Assembly: GCF_018139145.2 (NCBI RefSeq)
Contig: NC_059500.1
Span: 56,509,580 to 56,573,579, forward strand
From: Gymnogyps californianus
Lineage: Eukaryota > Chordata > Aves > Accipitriformes > Cathartidae
Direction: 5' to 3'
DNA: 64,000 nucleotides
The notes under the pieces were generated by a model, which searched no databases, was not told the DNA's origin, and saw only the letters and a program-made list of their open reading frames with translations. Each line of letters opens with the position of its first letter. The stretch's first letter is position 1. The position numbers and the translations under genes were made by a program. Of this stretch, positions 54,101 through 64,000 are shown one piece after another.

Positions 54101-57100
54101 ATAGATGTTCATGTTGAACAGTTTTAGTCCAAAGTAAGCACAGTTTGCACTCATACAATTTGATTAGAAACATAGGAAATAAACACTGCTGCAGATTGCC
54201 CAGAAATTTCTGGCTGCTTTACCAAATGTAGGTTTTAAATTCAGAATCATCTTTATATGCAACAAACAAACTTATTCTTAAAATTTTTCAGTCTATTAAG
54301 TAGTTCAGTAAAACAGAGTTCCTGTAATCTGTTTCCTGTTATGCACAAGTCATGGAAATGCTGAATTCTGACTTCACATTTGCTGACAGGGTTACTTTCA
54401 TTTCCATGAGAAAATCATTGCAGTTAGTTCTTGATGAAGGGAAATGGAAGGACTGCCTGCCCTCACTTTCCGTGACTTACTTTGTATGCAAAGTTGGTCC
54501 GTAATGCCTCATTGTAGGCTTATTTAAGTGAAGTGTTTACTTGTATTTGAAGTCTTGTTTCCTCTTATGGCTTGCTGTCAGGGGACATCTATACTATATA
54601 CACAAAAGAGCTCTCTTATGGCAGTGTAAAATGGGAAACCTCAAGAACACCAGCTTCTGAAGAGAGAGTTTTGTTGGCTCTAGGGAAGAAGGAGAAAACT
54701 GCTAATAAACTTTGAAGTAATTTTGGCATGTAAGAGGATACATACTTGGTTTTTGTAAACTGAACTACTTTTCCTCTTAGCCACAGCATACATCTCTGTC
54801 TTTATCCTCAATACAGAGCCTTAACTCTGATTTTTGTTGTATGAATTATTTGAGCAACTCTTCATGAACATAACTACTGAATGAAGGAGTTGTGTATAGG
54901 CCATATAGCTTTTCCTAAGAAAAATGTCTGCTCTCTGCACTGAGATACCATACTGAATTTGACATAGGTATGCATATGTCTACAAACACGAGTAGAAGAT
55001 AACAATTTATAGAATTGTCATTGGGTTAATCATCAGAAGTCTTGATCATGTAAACTATTGAACAATTTTGAAGTCTAGATGTTTGTGCTTACAGGTAGAA
55101 CCTGATATTGGTAAAATAGGCTACACTTGACATTATATTCACAAGTGAAAACATGTCTTTTAGTTGTGCCAAGCTTAAACCACATAGGCCCTCAAATCTG
55201 GGAGCCTGCTTTGGACTTGCTGCTTTGTTTAAACCTTGAAATATTTTTCACGTAGCCTCTTAGCCTCTGATAACTAATGATAATGTATAAAAGATATGGC
55301 TTTCAGGGGACTTTTGTTAATTGAGGGAAGTGTCTGTCCTGTTTCTCTGTTGTGCTTTCTGCTATTCAATGTGAAGTCAGGAACAAGAGTAGGACTGATT
55401 AGAAAACTTCATTTAAGTGGAAGAATTAGTTCCTTTGCAGTAACCTTCAGTTACAGTTAGGGAACAAGATGATGATGGGAATTGGTTGTTCTGGCTCATT
55501 CCATTTTCTAAACGTTTGCAAAGTTACATTTCTGATAGATTATCAGCCATCAGGAAGGCTGCAGCCAGAGGCTGGGTCATGGCTGTGCTACACTTCCGGT
55601 ATTTCTAAAGTGGCAGGAAATTTATGGAGCTCCAGTATAGAAAAGTCCGCATTAAAATGTCCATTATGAAAAGTTCAGAAGCAGTCTGTGTTCAGCACAT
55701 TTTGATCAACGTGTTGATTTAGCTAGAAGAAACACCTTAAGACAAAGGGAAAGAACAATTCATAAAGGAGAATTTTATTCGTTTTTCTGGAAGAAATGCC
55801 TACCACTTATTTGTAAATGTTTATCTCCAAATTTGGGTACAGTAACAACTTCAGAGTAGTTAAACAAGAATTTATTTTGTATTCTAATTGAAAATATCGG
55901 TGAGGTCATAGTTACAGAGTTATTCTGGTGTTTTTGTAATGCGGTGGCATTCAGGGTTTATATTGAGTAAATACAGAAAGTTAATAAGCTACCTATTAGT
56001 ACACCAGTAGTCAAAATTATTGTGGGCTGCAAACTACAAGGAAAAATGGTTAGATAGGAGTGAAAGGGGAATGAAACTGTTTAGACTCTTACTTGAAAGA
56101 GTAAGACAACATTTAAAAAAAAAAATTACATTTCGTACTAATTGGTGTTCTTATCCTTCTTTTATTTTTCAAACTTATAAAAGCCTTGCTCTGTAGATAG
56201 TCCTTTTAGAGTTTGCTGTATTTTCATGTATTCAATTTAGTTCTGCTTGTACTTTTTACAAACCTTTCTGTAATTGCATTTACGCTAAACTGATCTGCAT
56301 TTTGATGAACTTTTTCAGGTTACAACTTACTGCAACCTTGAGAACTGTGATTGTATAGGTGTTTTTTCTTTTTGTTTGTTTGGTTTTGTTTTCTCCCATG
56401 CTTGGAAGAAGTAAAGCAAATAATCCTGGCTAGTAATCTGAATCAAATTGCCTTCAATTGTCCGTTATTTGTAAATTTATGTGTCTATGCGTGGCGTCCT
56501 TTCGGGCAACTTGCTACATTATTGACCGATGTATTATCTAGTGCAGTTAACACTTCAGAGTGTGGGCCTACTACTGTGGCTGCTACGAAGTTCTTCCATC
56601 CATCCATGGCTGCTCTCACTCACTTAAGCTGGCAGATCCCTGCCTGCCTTCTCCTCCTTGCTCCCACCTCTTCTGCTGAGCAATGCAGCTGTTCTTGTCC
56701 TCATAGTGATCTGGATCACTGATCCTTATTTTTATTTGCCAACTTTATTTTTCAGCTGTATAATTTCCCTGATCAGGTGTGCCTTATGGCTGCCGAAACA
56801 CATTTTTCCAGAACAGAAAGGACAGAAATGTTTGGAGGGGTGTATGACCAAATATTCAGGCTCCTATCACTGGAGATGTAGAGCTGCCTTTGTGAAAAGT
56901 CCAGGATTTTAAGAAGGACATTAAGGTCCTTGAATGCGCCCAGAGGAGGGCAACAAAGCTGGTGAAACGACTGGAAGGAGTGTGCTATGAGGAGCGGCTA
57001 AGGACTTTGGGCTTGTCTAGTTTGGAGAAAAGGAGGCTGAGGGGTGACCTCATTGCTCTCTACAGCTTCCTGAGGAGGAGAAAGGAGAGGGAGGCGCTGA

Positions 57101-58328
57101 TCTCTTCTCCCTGGCATCCAGTGATAGGACGCATGGGAATGGTTCAAAGCTGCGCCAGGGTAGGTTTAGGCCGGACATTGGGAAGAATTTCTTTATCAGG
57201 AGGGTGGTCAAACACTGGAACAGGCTTCCTAGAGAGGTGGTTGATGCCCCAAGCCTCTCAGTGTTTAAGAGGCATTTGGACAATGCCCTTAATAATATGC
57301 TTTAACTTTTGGTCAGCCCTGAAGTGGTCAGGCAGTTGACTAGACGATCGTTGTAGGTCCCTTCCAACTGAAATATTCCATTCCACTCCATCCTTCTTTC
57401 CCTTCCACTCTGAACATGCATGCAGTTTTTCTGAGGGCATGCTTCTGTGTCTTTTGTAGCAGCAGCAGTGTTACGGATCTGAAGCTTTTGGAAGGGAGGA
57501 TGGGAATGGATAGTTTGACAGGAAAACTTTTATAGTAGCAGTGCTATTATGCCATGCCTTGCTTTGCCTTCCTTTCATTTCTATTGTTGCTTTCTCCTGT
57601 CCGGAGGAAGTTCACCATAGTGCCAGAGGTGATAAGCTGGCTGAGTTTATTCATTAGTGTTTAGGGCAGTGTCTCAGTTTTAATGGTGAGGTACGCCTTA
57701 CTCACTGGAAAATGTTTTAAGTTTAATTTTAAAACTTAAAGAGATTAGTGATTTTTTTTTTTTTTTTTTTTTTTATTTTACTAATTTTACAAAAAACAGA
57801 GGAAGATACATGAAGTGTGAAGAATTGAGGAAGCGGGATACCCAGTGATCCCAAAGTGTGAATTTTAGTTCATGGGAAATAATGAAAGATGTGAGAGAAT
57901 GGAGAGAGAGTACAATGTTAAGTATGTGTTTAATAAGATGGGAAGTGAAAGAATACAAGACCTGTAGGAATCTAGAAAAGAAATGGCTTTGAATATAGCC
58001 TAGAAATATGTAGTAGAAGAGTTGTCATTATAAGGGTAGTAGTAGCTGATTTTAGTTTGTTTTACATATAGGGATTGAAGTGAACTAACAGCAATTGGTA
58101 AAAAGCTGAAGCATTAGAAATCATTCACTTCATGGAACTTGATTAGTTATTAAAATGCATAGATTCTATACTTTGTTCTGTAATTGCTTTAGCATGTTGT
58201 GTTTCATAGTTCTACTTTCTTTTTATTAATCTTTAGGGGGAAAGGAACAATGGCTTTGATGTCCTCTATCACAATATGAAACATGGACATTTGTCAACAA
58301 AAGACTTAGCAGACTTTATAAGAGAAAG
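48136..58328 (+). CDS. FCHO2: F-BAR domain only protein 2, first two coding exons (5' part)
   Basis: FCHO2 is a membrane-bending F-BAR protein that works with EPS15 and intersectin and binds AP-2 to start clathrin-coated pits at the plasma membrane. Exon 1 (48136-48165) encodes [10 protein letters not shown]. Exon 2 (58237-58328) continues [20 protein letters not shown] to ADFIRER, with the next Arg codon split. Together they form the N-terminal segment and first helix of the F-BAR domain. The match to the mammalian N-terminus (MVMAYFVENFWGEK..., from memory) is clear, and the location after TNPO1 agrees with human synteny. FCHO1 is less likely on both counts. The rest of the gene is beyond the window. 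Confidence 0.95.
56905..57395 (+). mobile_element. CR1 LINE 3' fragment
   Basis: This is a 5'-truncated avian CR1 element in sense with FCHO2. The end of the reverse-transcriptase ORF is visible as [20 protein letters not shown] then [15 protein letters not shown]. After that, frame changes break up the usual downstream sequence. The 3' end is the typical gtaggtcccttccaactgaa followed by an attcc-type repeat tail. The left edge is approximate. Confidence 0.93.
57752..57774 (+). repeat. T homopolymer, 23 nt
   Basis: An uninterrupted T run in FCHO2 intron 1, with no element recognised around it. Its length may be inaccurate in the assembly. Confidence 0.9.
58237..58328 (+). CDS. FCHO2: FCHO2 coding exon 2
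   Basis: The exon reads [20 protein letters not shown] then [11 protein letters not shown], with the final Arg codon split AG|. The acceptor is ctttag and the donor is gtaagt. It encodes the start of the F-BAR domain that binds curved phosphoinositide membranes. Confidence 0.95.
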
Positions 58329-61300
58329 GTAAGTATTCATCCTTGGTAATCCCAGCTCTTTAATATACTGTTTGTGATTTTTATTTAAGTTTATCGTTAT
58401 GTTTAACAGTAACATGCAAAATACATAAAAATCAATGAGCATTTAAAAATATCTCTTATATCCTACAAGAATATCTAGGTTTATTCCATTCACTTAGAAC
58501 TGAATAGTGACTCTTAAGCATCAATTAATAACAAGCTTCTAATTTTTCAGGTTTGAATTAAAAAACAAGAGTAAAAAGCTAGAGGTGTCACATTAGGTGT
58601 CCAGCAGTTTATTTAAATTAATCTCAATTTTTCATCATGTTTGGAAGAAAAGCAATAATTTAAAGTAGCAAAAATTATCAGTCTTACAAAGTTTTTGACC
58701 ATAGATGTAGAATTCGGGTTTTAGCAACTGCTAGTATGATCTTACAAAAATTATACTTTCATATTAAGATGTTGAGAAACTAGGTTTGTTAAAGAAAAGG
58801 GAGTGATATGTAGGGACAAGAAAATAATATGCAGCAAATAACACAGGTTCTTCTCTATGGGATGGAAGGGACAGAACTGAAAACTGCAGATGTGACAACT
58901 TCCAAAACAGATGACCTAGTGCTGTTTTTAGTTCTTCTTTGTAAAAGACGACTGCTGCTGCTACGTTGAACATAAGAATTTCCATTCTGGACGAAATTAA
59001 TTGTATGTCTGCTTCAGAATTTTGTCTTAATTCAGTTACTGGCACCAGATGACACATGGAAAAAACTTGCAAGAGACTGATTGAGGACCTGTTTCAGTGA
59101 AGATTTCTTGCAGTAAAAGCTGTCCAAAAAACCAGCTTTTGTTTTCTGGAATTTTTCATCAAAATTTCAGTTTTGGCCTCAAATAGATCGCAACAAAGAA
59201 TTTCTTTTAAATTTCCACAAAATGTAACCACCACAAATCTGGCAGGTGCTCAGTTGCACTGACATCTGCATAGTTTCAAAATGAACTGGAGAAAATGACA
59301 AAAATCTTTCCACTAAGTAGAAACGAGTGAGTTCCAGAGTCCACGTGTGATGGGCAGTCTCCTGTTGGAAGGACTACCCAACCCAAGGAATCTTGTGTTT
59401 CAAGAATCCCTGATTCCAGAGAAGACATTATGAAGCCAGACAGGGTTCCACTGACATCCTGCGTTGGATTGAGCAGAGGAGTATCACGCTGTTCATGTTT
59501 AGTATGAAATGCTTAAGGCTTCACAAGCTTGTGCTTTTAATATTGACTGTTACAAATGTTTGCCTTGTGTTATTTTTGTGAGTGCCTGGATCTTTCCTTT
59601 GAAACCTGCTTTAATTTTTGGAATCACTCAGTTTTTATAGCAGTAACTCATAGACCTGAGCTGTACATCACCTAGACACATTTAATTTTATTAGTTTTAC
59701 ATCCGTTGCATTTTGATTTACCTCCCTATTTCGATCAGAAGTTCTCATTCACTCTGCTTCTTATCTCCGTTATGGAGATAAGAATGGGCATGCTCCATTT
59801 TACTCATACTGGTCCTAAGGCGAAAGGTCTCATGTAAATGCGTAAAAATAACTTGATGCTATATCTGGCTTGGATTCTTTGCTTTATTATAGTGACATAA
59901 ATAAAACTTGACGCTTCATTCTACACAAAATTCCTAGTAAAAAGAATGTGTTCTAGTTTTTTTCACTCTATAAGCTCCTCCAAATTAAATTTTAAATGAG
60001 ATGTGCCTTTGCAATCAGTAAATAAAATATTTGGACATTTCTCCACATATTAAAAATGTTTCAGCTGAATTCTAGTGATTTGTCAAGAAGACAATTTTTT
60101 TTCCCAGTTAAACAAGTTTAAATAACATTTAAGACTAAAGATTAATGACCATGTAGGAGTACATGAGGATCCACATGGGCGCGTCATCCTCAATGAGAGA
60201 TCAAGAAATGTATTTTCTGTTCTTGTGCATGGATCAGGATGTGCCAAAGAGATAGGCAGCCATCTTATAGCATTTTTGGTAAAATACGTGAAAAATTTCA
60301 GTTCTCATTAACACACTGAGATTCATTAGACACTTAGTGCTACATTTTAATTTATTTGAGAAGGCTTCAGTATAGTTCCTTAAGAGCAACTTGCCCTGGG
60401 ATTGGAAAACATCTGTCAGTGATGCAGACCAGCAGCAGTGAGTTCAGTCCTTTCCAGTGACCTTCTCCCATCAGGATATTAACCTGGTATCCTCTCTGTT
60501 CCATTGTGTTTTCTTCAGCCCTGCTTTACTGATGCATCTCAGTATGCCAGGCTGCCATTAAAAAAAGCAGTTGAATGCCAAATAGGTACTTCTTTTCAAG
60601 TGGGGGGTGCATCACTGATCAATCTCAGTCTAAGCTAGTGGTAATTTGTGGCATATAGTTTGTAGTTTCAAAGAAATAGCTGGACTTTAAATATTTGGTG
60701 TCCTTGCTTCAGTAAAAATGTTTGCAAGTGTCCATATCCATATCTGGGCAGTGAAGCTCTTCGCTACCATTGTGAAGTTACTGTGGGATGTCAGTCAATT
60801 TCCCAGGAAATAAATATGGTTCAGTAGCACACACTTATTCATAGGGGTCAAATTCTTAATCTCAAAAGAAATTGGATTGGTCAGTACTTCAACAGTATTT
60901 TACAACAGTCCAATTGTCTTGACCATGTTCTATTTTGCATCTTTGTTTATTGCAAAGAAATTCAGAGATGTTGCACACAATTATCTGTTTCTCTCCTTCC
61001 TCCACTGAGCATAGTCTGAATATTGTTTTGCAGTACTGTTTTCTGCTAGAAATATATAAGTGGATGAACAACATTTATTGGGAGCTTCCTAGATGTAGTG
61101 TGTTTATGCCCTGACTTTTATGTACCTGATTTTCTGAACAGTTCCCTGTGAAAACTAAGCTTACATACATTTGAATTTTCTTCACATCTGTCCTTCCATT
61201 CCTTTTGAACATATTGGCCTTTTCTTCCCAGAAGTGGAGACATAGGAGAGTGTAAACTAAAAACTGCTGCATAGATAGAGGAGACACATCTGAGGTGGTG

Positions 61301-64000
61301 ATAATACTTTCAACAAGTTAAGAGTACGTAACCTTTGTATGTACTGTTTCACAGTAGTCACCTGGTCAGTCAGGCTTGCTAGAATCTCCAGGCTAGCCAG
61401 AGAATTTGTTTTTTTTTTAATGGAGTGATCTCAAAGAGAAAGGAAAGATGGTTAAGTGTATTTGGATGTACACACTGCTAAGGGCACAAAGGACACATGT
61501 CTCTATGAAGCCAGTCTCTGTTACTTGCGCTGTTCGGAATAGTGTTTTGGTTGTGTGCAGCCTAATCGGGAAAGAGTCTATTGTTCCCTTTTCTCCAGCC
61601 TTAGAAATAGTAATGTAAGAAGAAAAATTGTATAGGATGTGGAAAAATGGGTTTTTTTTGTTATAGTCAGCTTAAGGATTTTTTTAAAGATTTTTCTTTC
61701 AAAACTTCTGTAAGAACATTCTGAAATTGCAAAGTTGTCTCCTCTGAAAAAAACAAAAATGTTTGAAATGTGTTAATTTGTAATAATATAATATTTCTAT
61801 ACTGTATCTGCTGTTCCAACTGGATGTCCCTAGAAGGAGCAGAAGGTTTCCTCCTTGGCTGTGTTCAGTTAGTCCACACCGATTCAATTTTCAACAGTGT
61901 TATTTCACGTTTTTGTTTTTGAGTATTTGTTAATGGTCAAGTACTAAAAGAAGTGAGAGACAGTTGGATCTGTGGTTCAGAAATGTGTCATCTGAAAGAG
62001 TGAGTTTTGTGGCAGGCAATCTGCTCAATGTTGGTAAATCTTGAGTGGGGCAGGTTATCTGTCTGTCTGCTGAAAGATAGCTGTCTTTGTTCTGTTCTTG
62101 ATAAAGCATGTAGAAATTTTGTTTTTAAAGAAGTTCACATATAAGAAGGTTGGGCTGCCCCCGCATGTTTTTTTTCTTTAAATACTGGGAAGATTTTGTA
62201 GGTGAACTGTCCTGTGTTTGGGCGTATTTAACACCTAAACTGTTTACATGTAAGAAACCACTGTGCTCAGCTAGGAACTGAATAGGTATTGTGTTGGCTT
62301 TTCTCCAGAAGCCTTTCAAAAGTTTTTCTGTACCACTTGCCTGTAAGTATCATAAAAAGAATCTCTTTGATCAGAAGAAACTGGCAATGCATATATTCCC
62401 ATTCAACTTTTAAATGTTTAACAGATCCCAAGCAAAGACAGGTTTTCAAATGGGTGAAAATTAATTTACTGAGGCGTTCATAGTGTGTTACTCGTACATC
62501 AGAGTGCTCTGGAAGGTCAGTCGATAGGATGAATGTAGATATACATGCTCAACTGATCAGTAACAGCATCTTTCAGTTGTTAGTGTTTGTAACTGTTGTG
62601 TGTTGATATTGTGTGGTAAATGACAGAACTCCAGTTTTGTGGAGATTGCTCAGGTAACTATGCTGTAAATTGCTCCAAAGAAAAGAGGTGTTGATTTTGG
62701 TCAGAAATCTTGTGTTTCAAAAAAAAAAAAGGGGGGGGGGGGAGAAAAAAAAAAAGGCACTGAGCTCTCAAATCTAGAAAACTTTGATAGAAGCTACTGA
62801 TAATCCAAATATATTGCTCATCATGGTAATTAAAAAACCATCTGTGTCTCTTCTGGGTGTCTGTGCATATGTGCTTGTTGCTGTGCAGTGAGCAAGAATT
62901 CCAAACCTTGCAAACTTAAACGTTTTCTTATCATCAAAAATATGTATATATGTGGAAGGAGGATAATTGGCTTTTTTTATGGTGAATAACTTCACAGTTG
63001 TTTGTAGATGAGATTTAAAATGTAATTCAGTTACTGTATTTTACAGTTTAATCCCCTTTTCCAAATTTATTGTCCAACTGACTGGATAGTTATTTTGGAA
63101 GTTCAGTAGGTTTAAAGACATGCCCCTCTGTTTCAGGTGACTACTGCTACTTTGTTTCATATTTTCATAAGAAAATTCTTTTTGCTTGAAAAGTGTTGCT
63201 GTAAAGGAGAAATAAAAACCTCTGCCTCAGCATAAGTGGTTATAGTCATGGTATAACTTGAGAGAGGGGTGAATTCTTCATCTCCCTTTTTTTCTCTCTT
63301 TTGCCCCTGAATAAAGGTATTACACAGCAGGAAAGAAATTGCTTCAAGCTTTTGCACTTTCAAGAAAAGACAATTACAGTATTTACTCGAATCCAGGATG
63401 CTTCTAAATCTAAGTTGACACTACATATTGAATTTTGATTTAGAGTGGAAAATTAAAATAGTGTGTGCCTTTACCTTAGTAATAAGAGGATGAGGAAGAT
63501 TGATGGGGAAGGACTTGCAGGGAGTCACTGCTGTGATATGTTGTGTGTGACTGCTGTTCCATGTCAATTGCCCCAGCAAAGGCTCTAAGGAGGAATTCCG
63601 TGCTAACCCTTGGATTTTGAATCTCCAAAAGACAAGTAAAATTGTGGGTTTGAGTGCAGGAAAATATAATGAAACTTTAAGTAGAGAAGAGGTTTTCCAA
63701 TATAAATCAGAATGTATTGAGACAGAATGTATAAAGACTTTCTTTAAAAAGGAATATAAACAGTAGAACACGATACTTTTCATTGCACATTATTTTACTG
63801 TTTTCCAAACTCAAATATCACTATGCAAAGAACTTAAACAAAAAACCAAAACACCCCTACAAAAAGACTGGACAAGACCCCATTTTAGTTAATGTGATTG
63901 CTCAGTAAGCGTTCAGTCTGTTTATTTTAATGTTTTTGTTACAAATATATTTGATTTTGTTGCTCTGTAGATCTCTGGTGTTTAGACAGTGCTAGGCAGG
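58329..64000 (+). other. FCHO2 intron 2 (continues past the window)
   Basis: AT-rich intron sequence. No match to the next expected FCHO2 exon was seen, so the intron runs beyond the window end. It contains a 39-nt purine-only tract at 62719-62757. No other element is recognised. Confidence 0.8.
62719..62757 (+). repeat. Homopurine tract A12-G12-AG-A11-GG
   Basis: 39 consecutive purines with a central 12-nt G run between two A runs lie in FCHO2 intron 2. Such tracts can form triplex or G-quadruplex structures and are also prone to assembly error. Confidence 0.9.

Larger units (their letters stand above)
48166..58236 (+). other. FCHO2 intron 1
   Basis: A 10,071-nt intron. It leaves the CpG island near 48650 and is AT-rich thereafter. 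It holds an AT run at 50701-50710, one CR1 fragment at 56905-57395 and a T run at 57752-57774. Open frames at 56351-56912 are short and unrecognised. Confidence 0.88.

Noticed and set aside
56351..56912. Possible coding sequence (123 and 84 residues) upstream of the second CR1
   Set aside because: No recognisable protein; it abuts a repeat and has no splice or promoter support.

Overview
The window is vertebrate nuclear DNA, almost certainly from a bird. It carries two CR1 LINE 3' fragments, two copies of an avian-type endogenous-retrovirus LTR, short GT-AG introns, and two neighbouring genes known to be adjacent on human 5q13: TNPO1 followed by FCHO2, both on the + strand. The LTR family is common in neoavian birds, so a neoavian host is likely. 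That last point is inference from recall of the family.

Region 1 (1-36850) is the 3' part of TNPO1 (transportin-1, karyopherin beta-2). Nineteen coding exons were placed by translating across GT-AG junctions. Together they encode 744 residues and a stop with no gap or frameshift, equal to residues 147-890 in the 890-residue numbering used for the human protein. A check on this placement is that the two tryptophans known to line the cargo site fall exactly at 460 and 730. The stop is followed, 35 nt later, by an intron inside the 3'UTR and then by a long terminal UTR exon with several AATAAA signals, the last at 36828. Introns are AT-rich with homopolymer runs and one CR1 copy.

Region 2 (about 36850-47700) is intergenic and I see no gene in it. 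Its striking content is two solo LTRs of one family in opposite orientation (43776-44362 minus, 45597-46180 plus). Each is flanked by its own perfect 5-bp target-site duplication, so they are two independent insertions.

Region 3 (about 47720-64000) is the 5' end of FCHO2. A CpG island with NRF1-like and GC-box sites holds the first coding exon (10 codons). A roughly 10-kb first intron with one CR1 copy leads to the second coding exon (58237-58328), which continues the F-BAR domain. The rest of the protein lies beyond the window.

The two genes do unrelated work: nuclear import of PY-NLS cargo (TNPO1) and early clathrin-mediated endocytosis (FCHO2). They are probably linked only by conserved synteny. 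I did not find a convincing new biological system; the most unusual structure is the inverted LTR pair just upstream of FCHO2.
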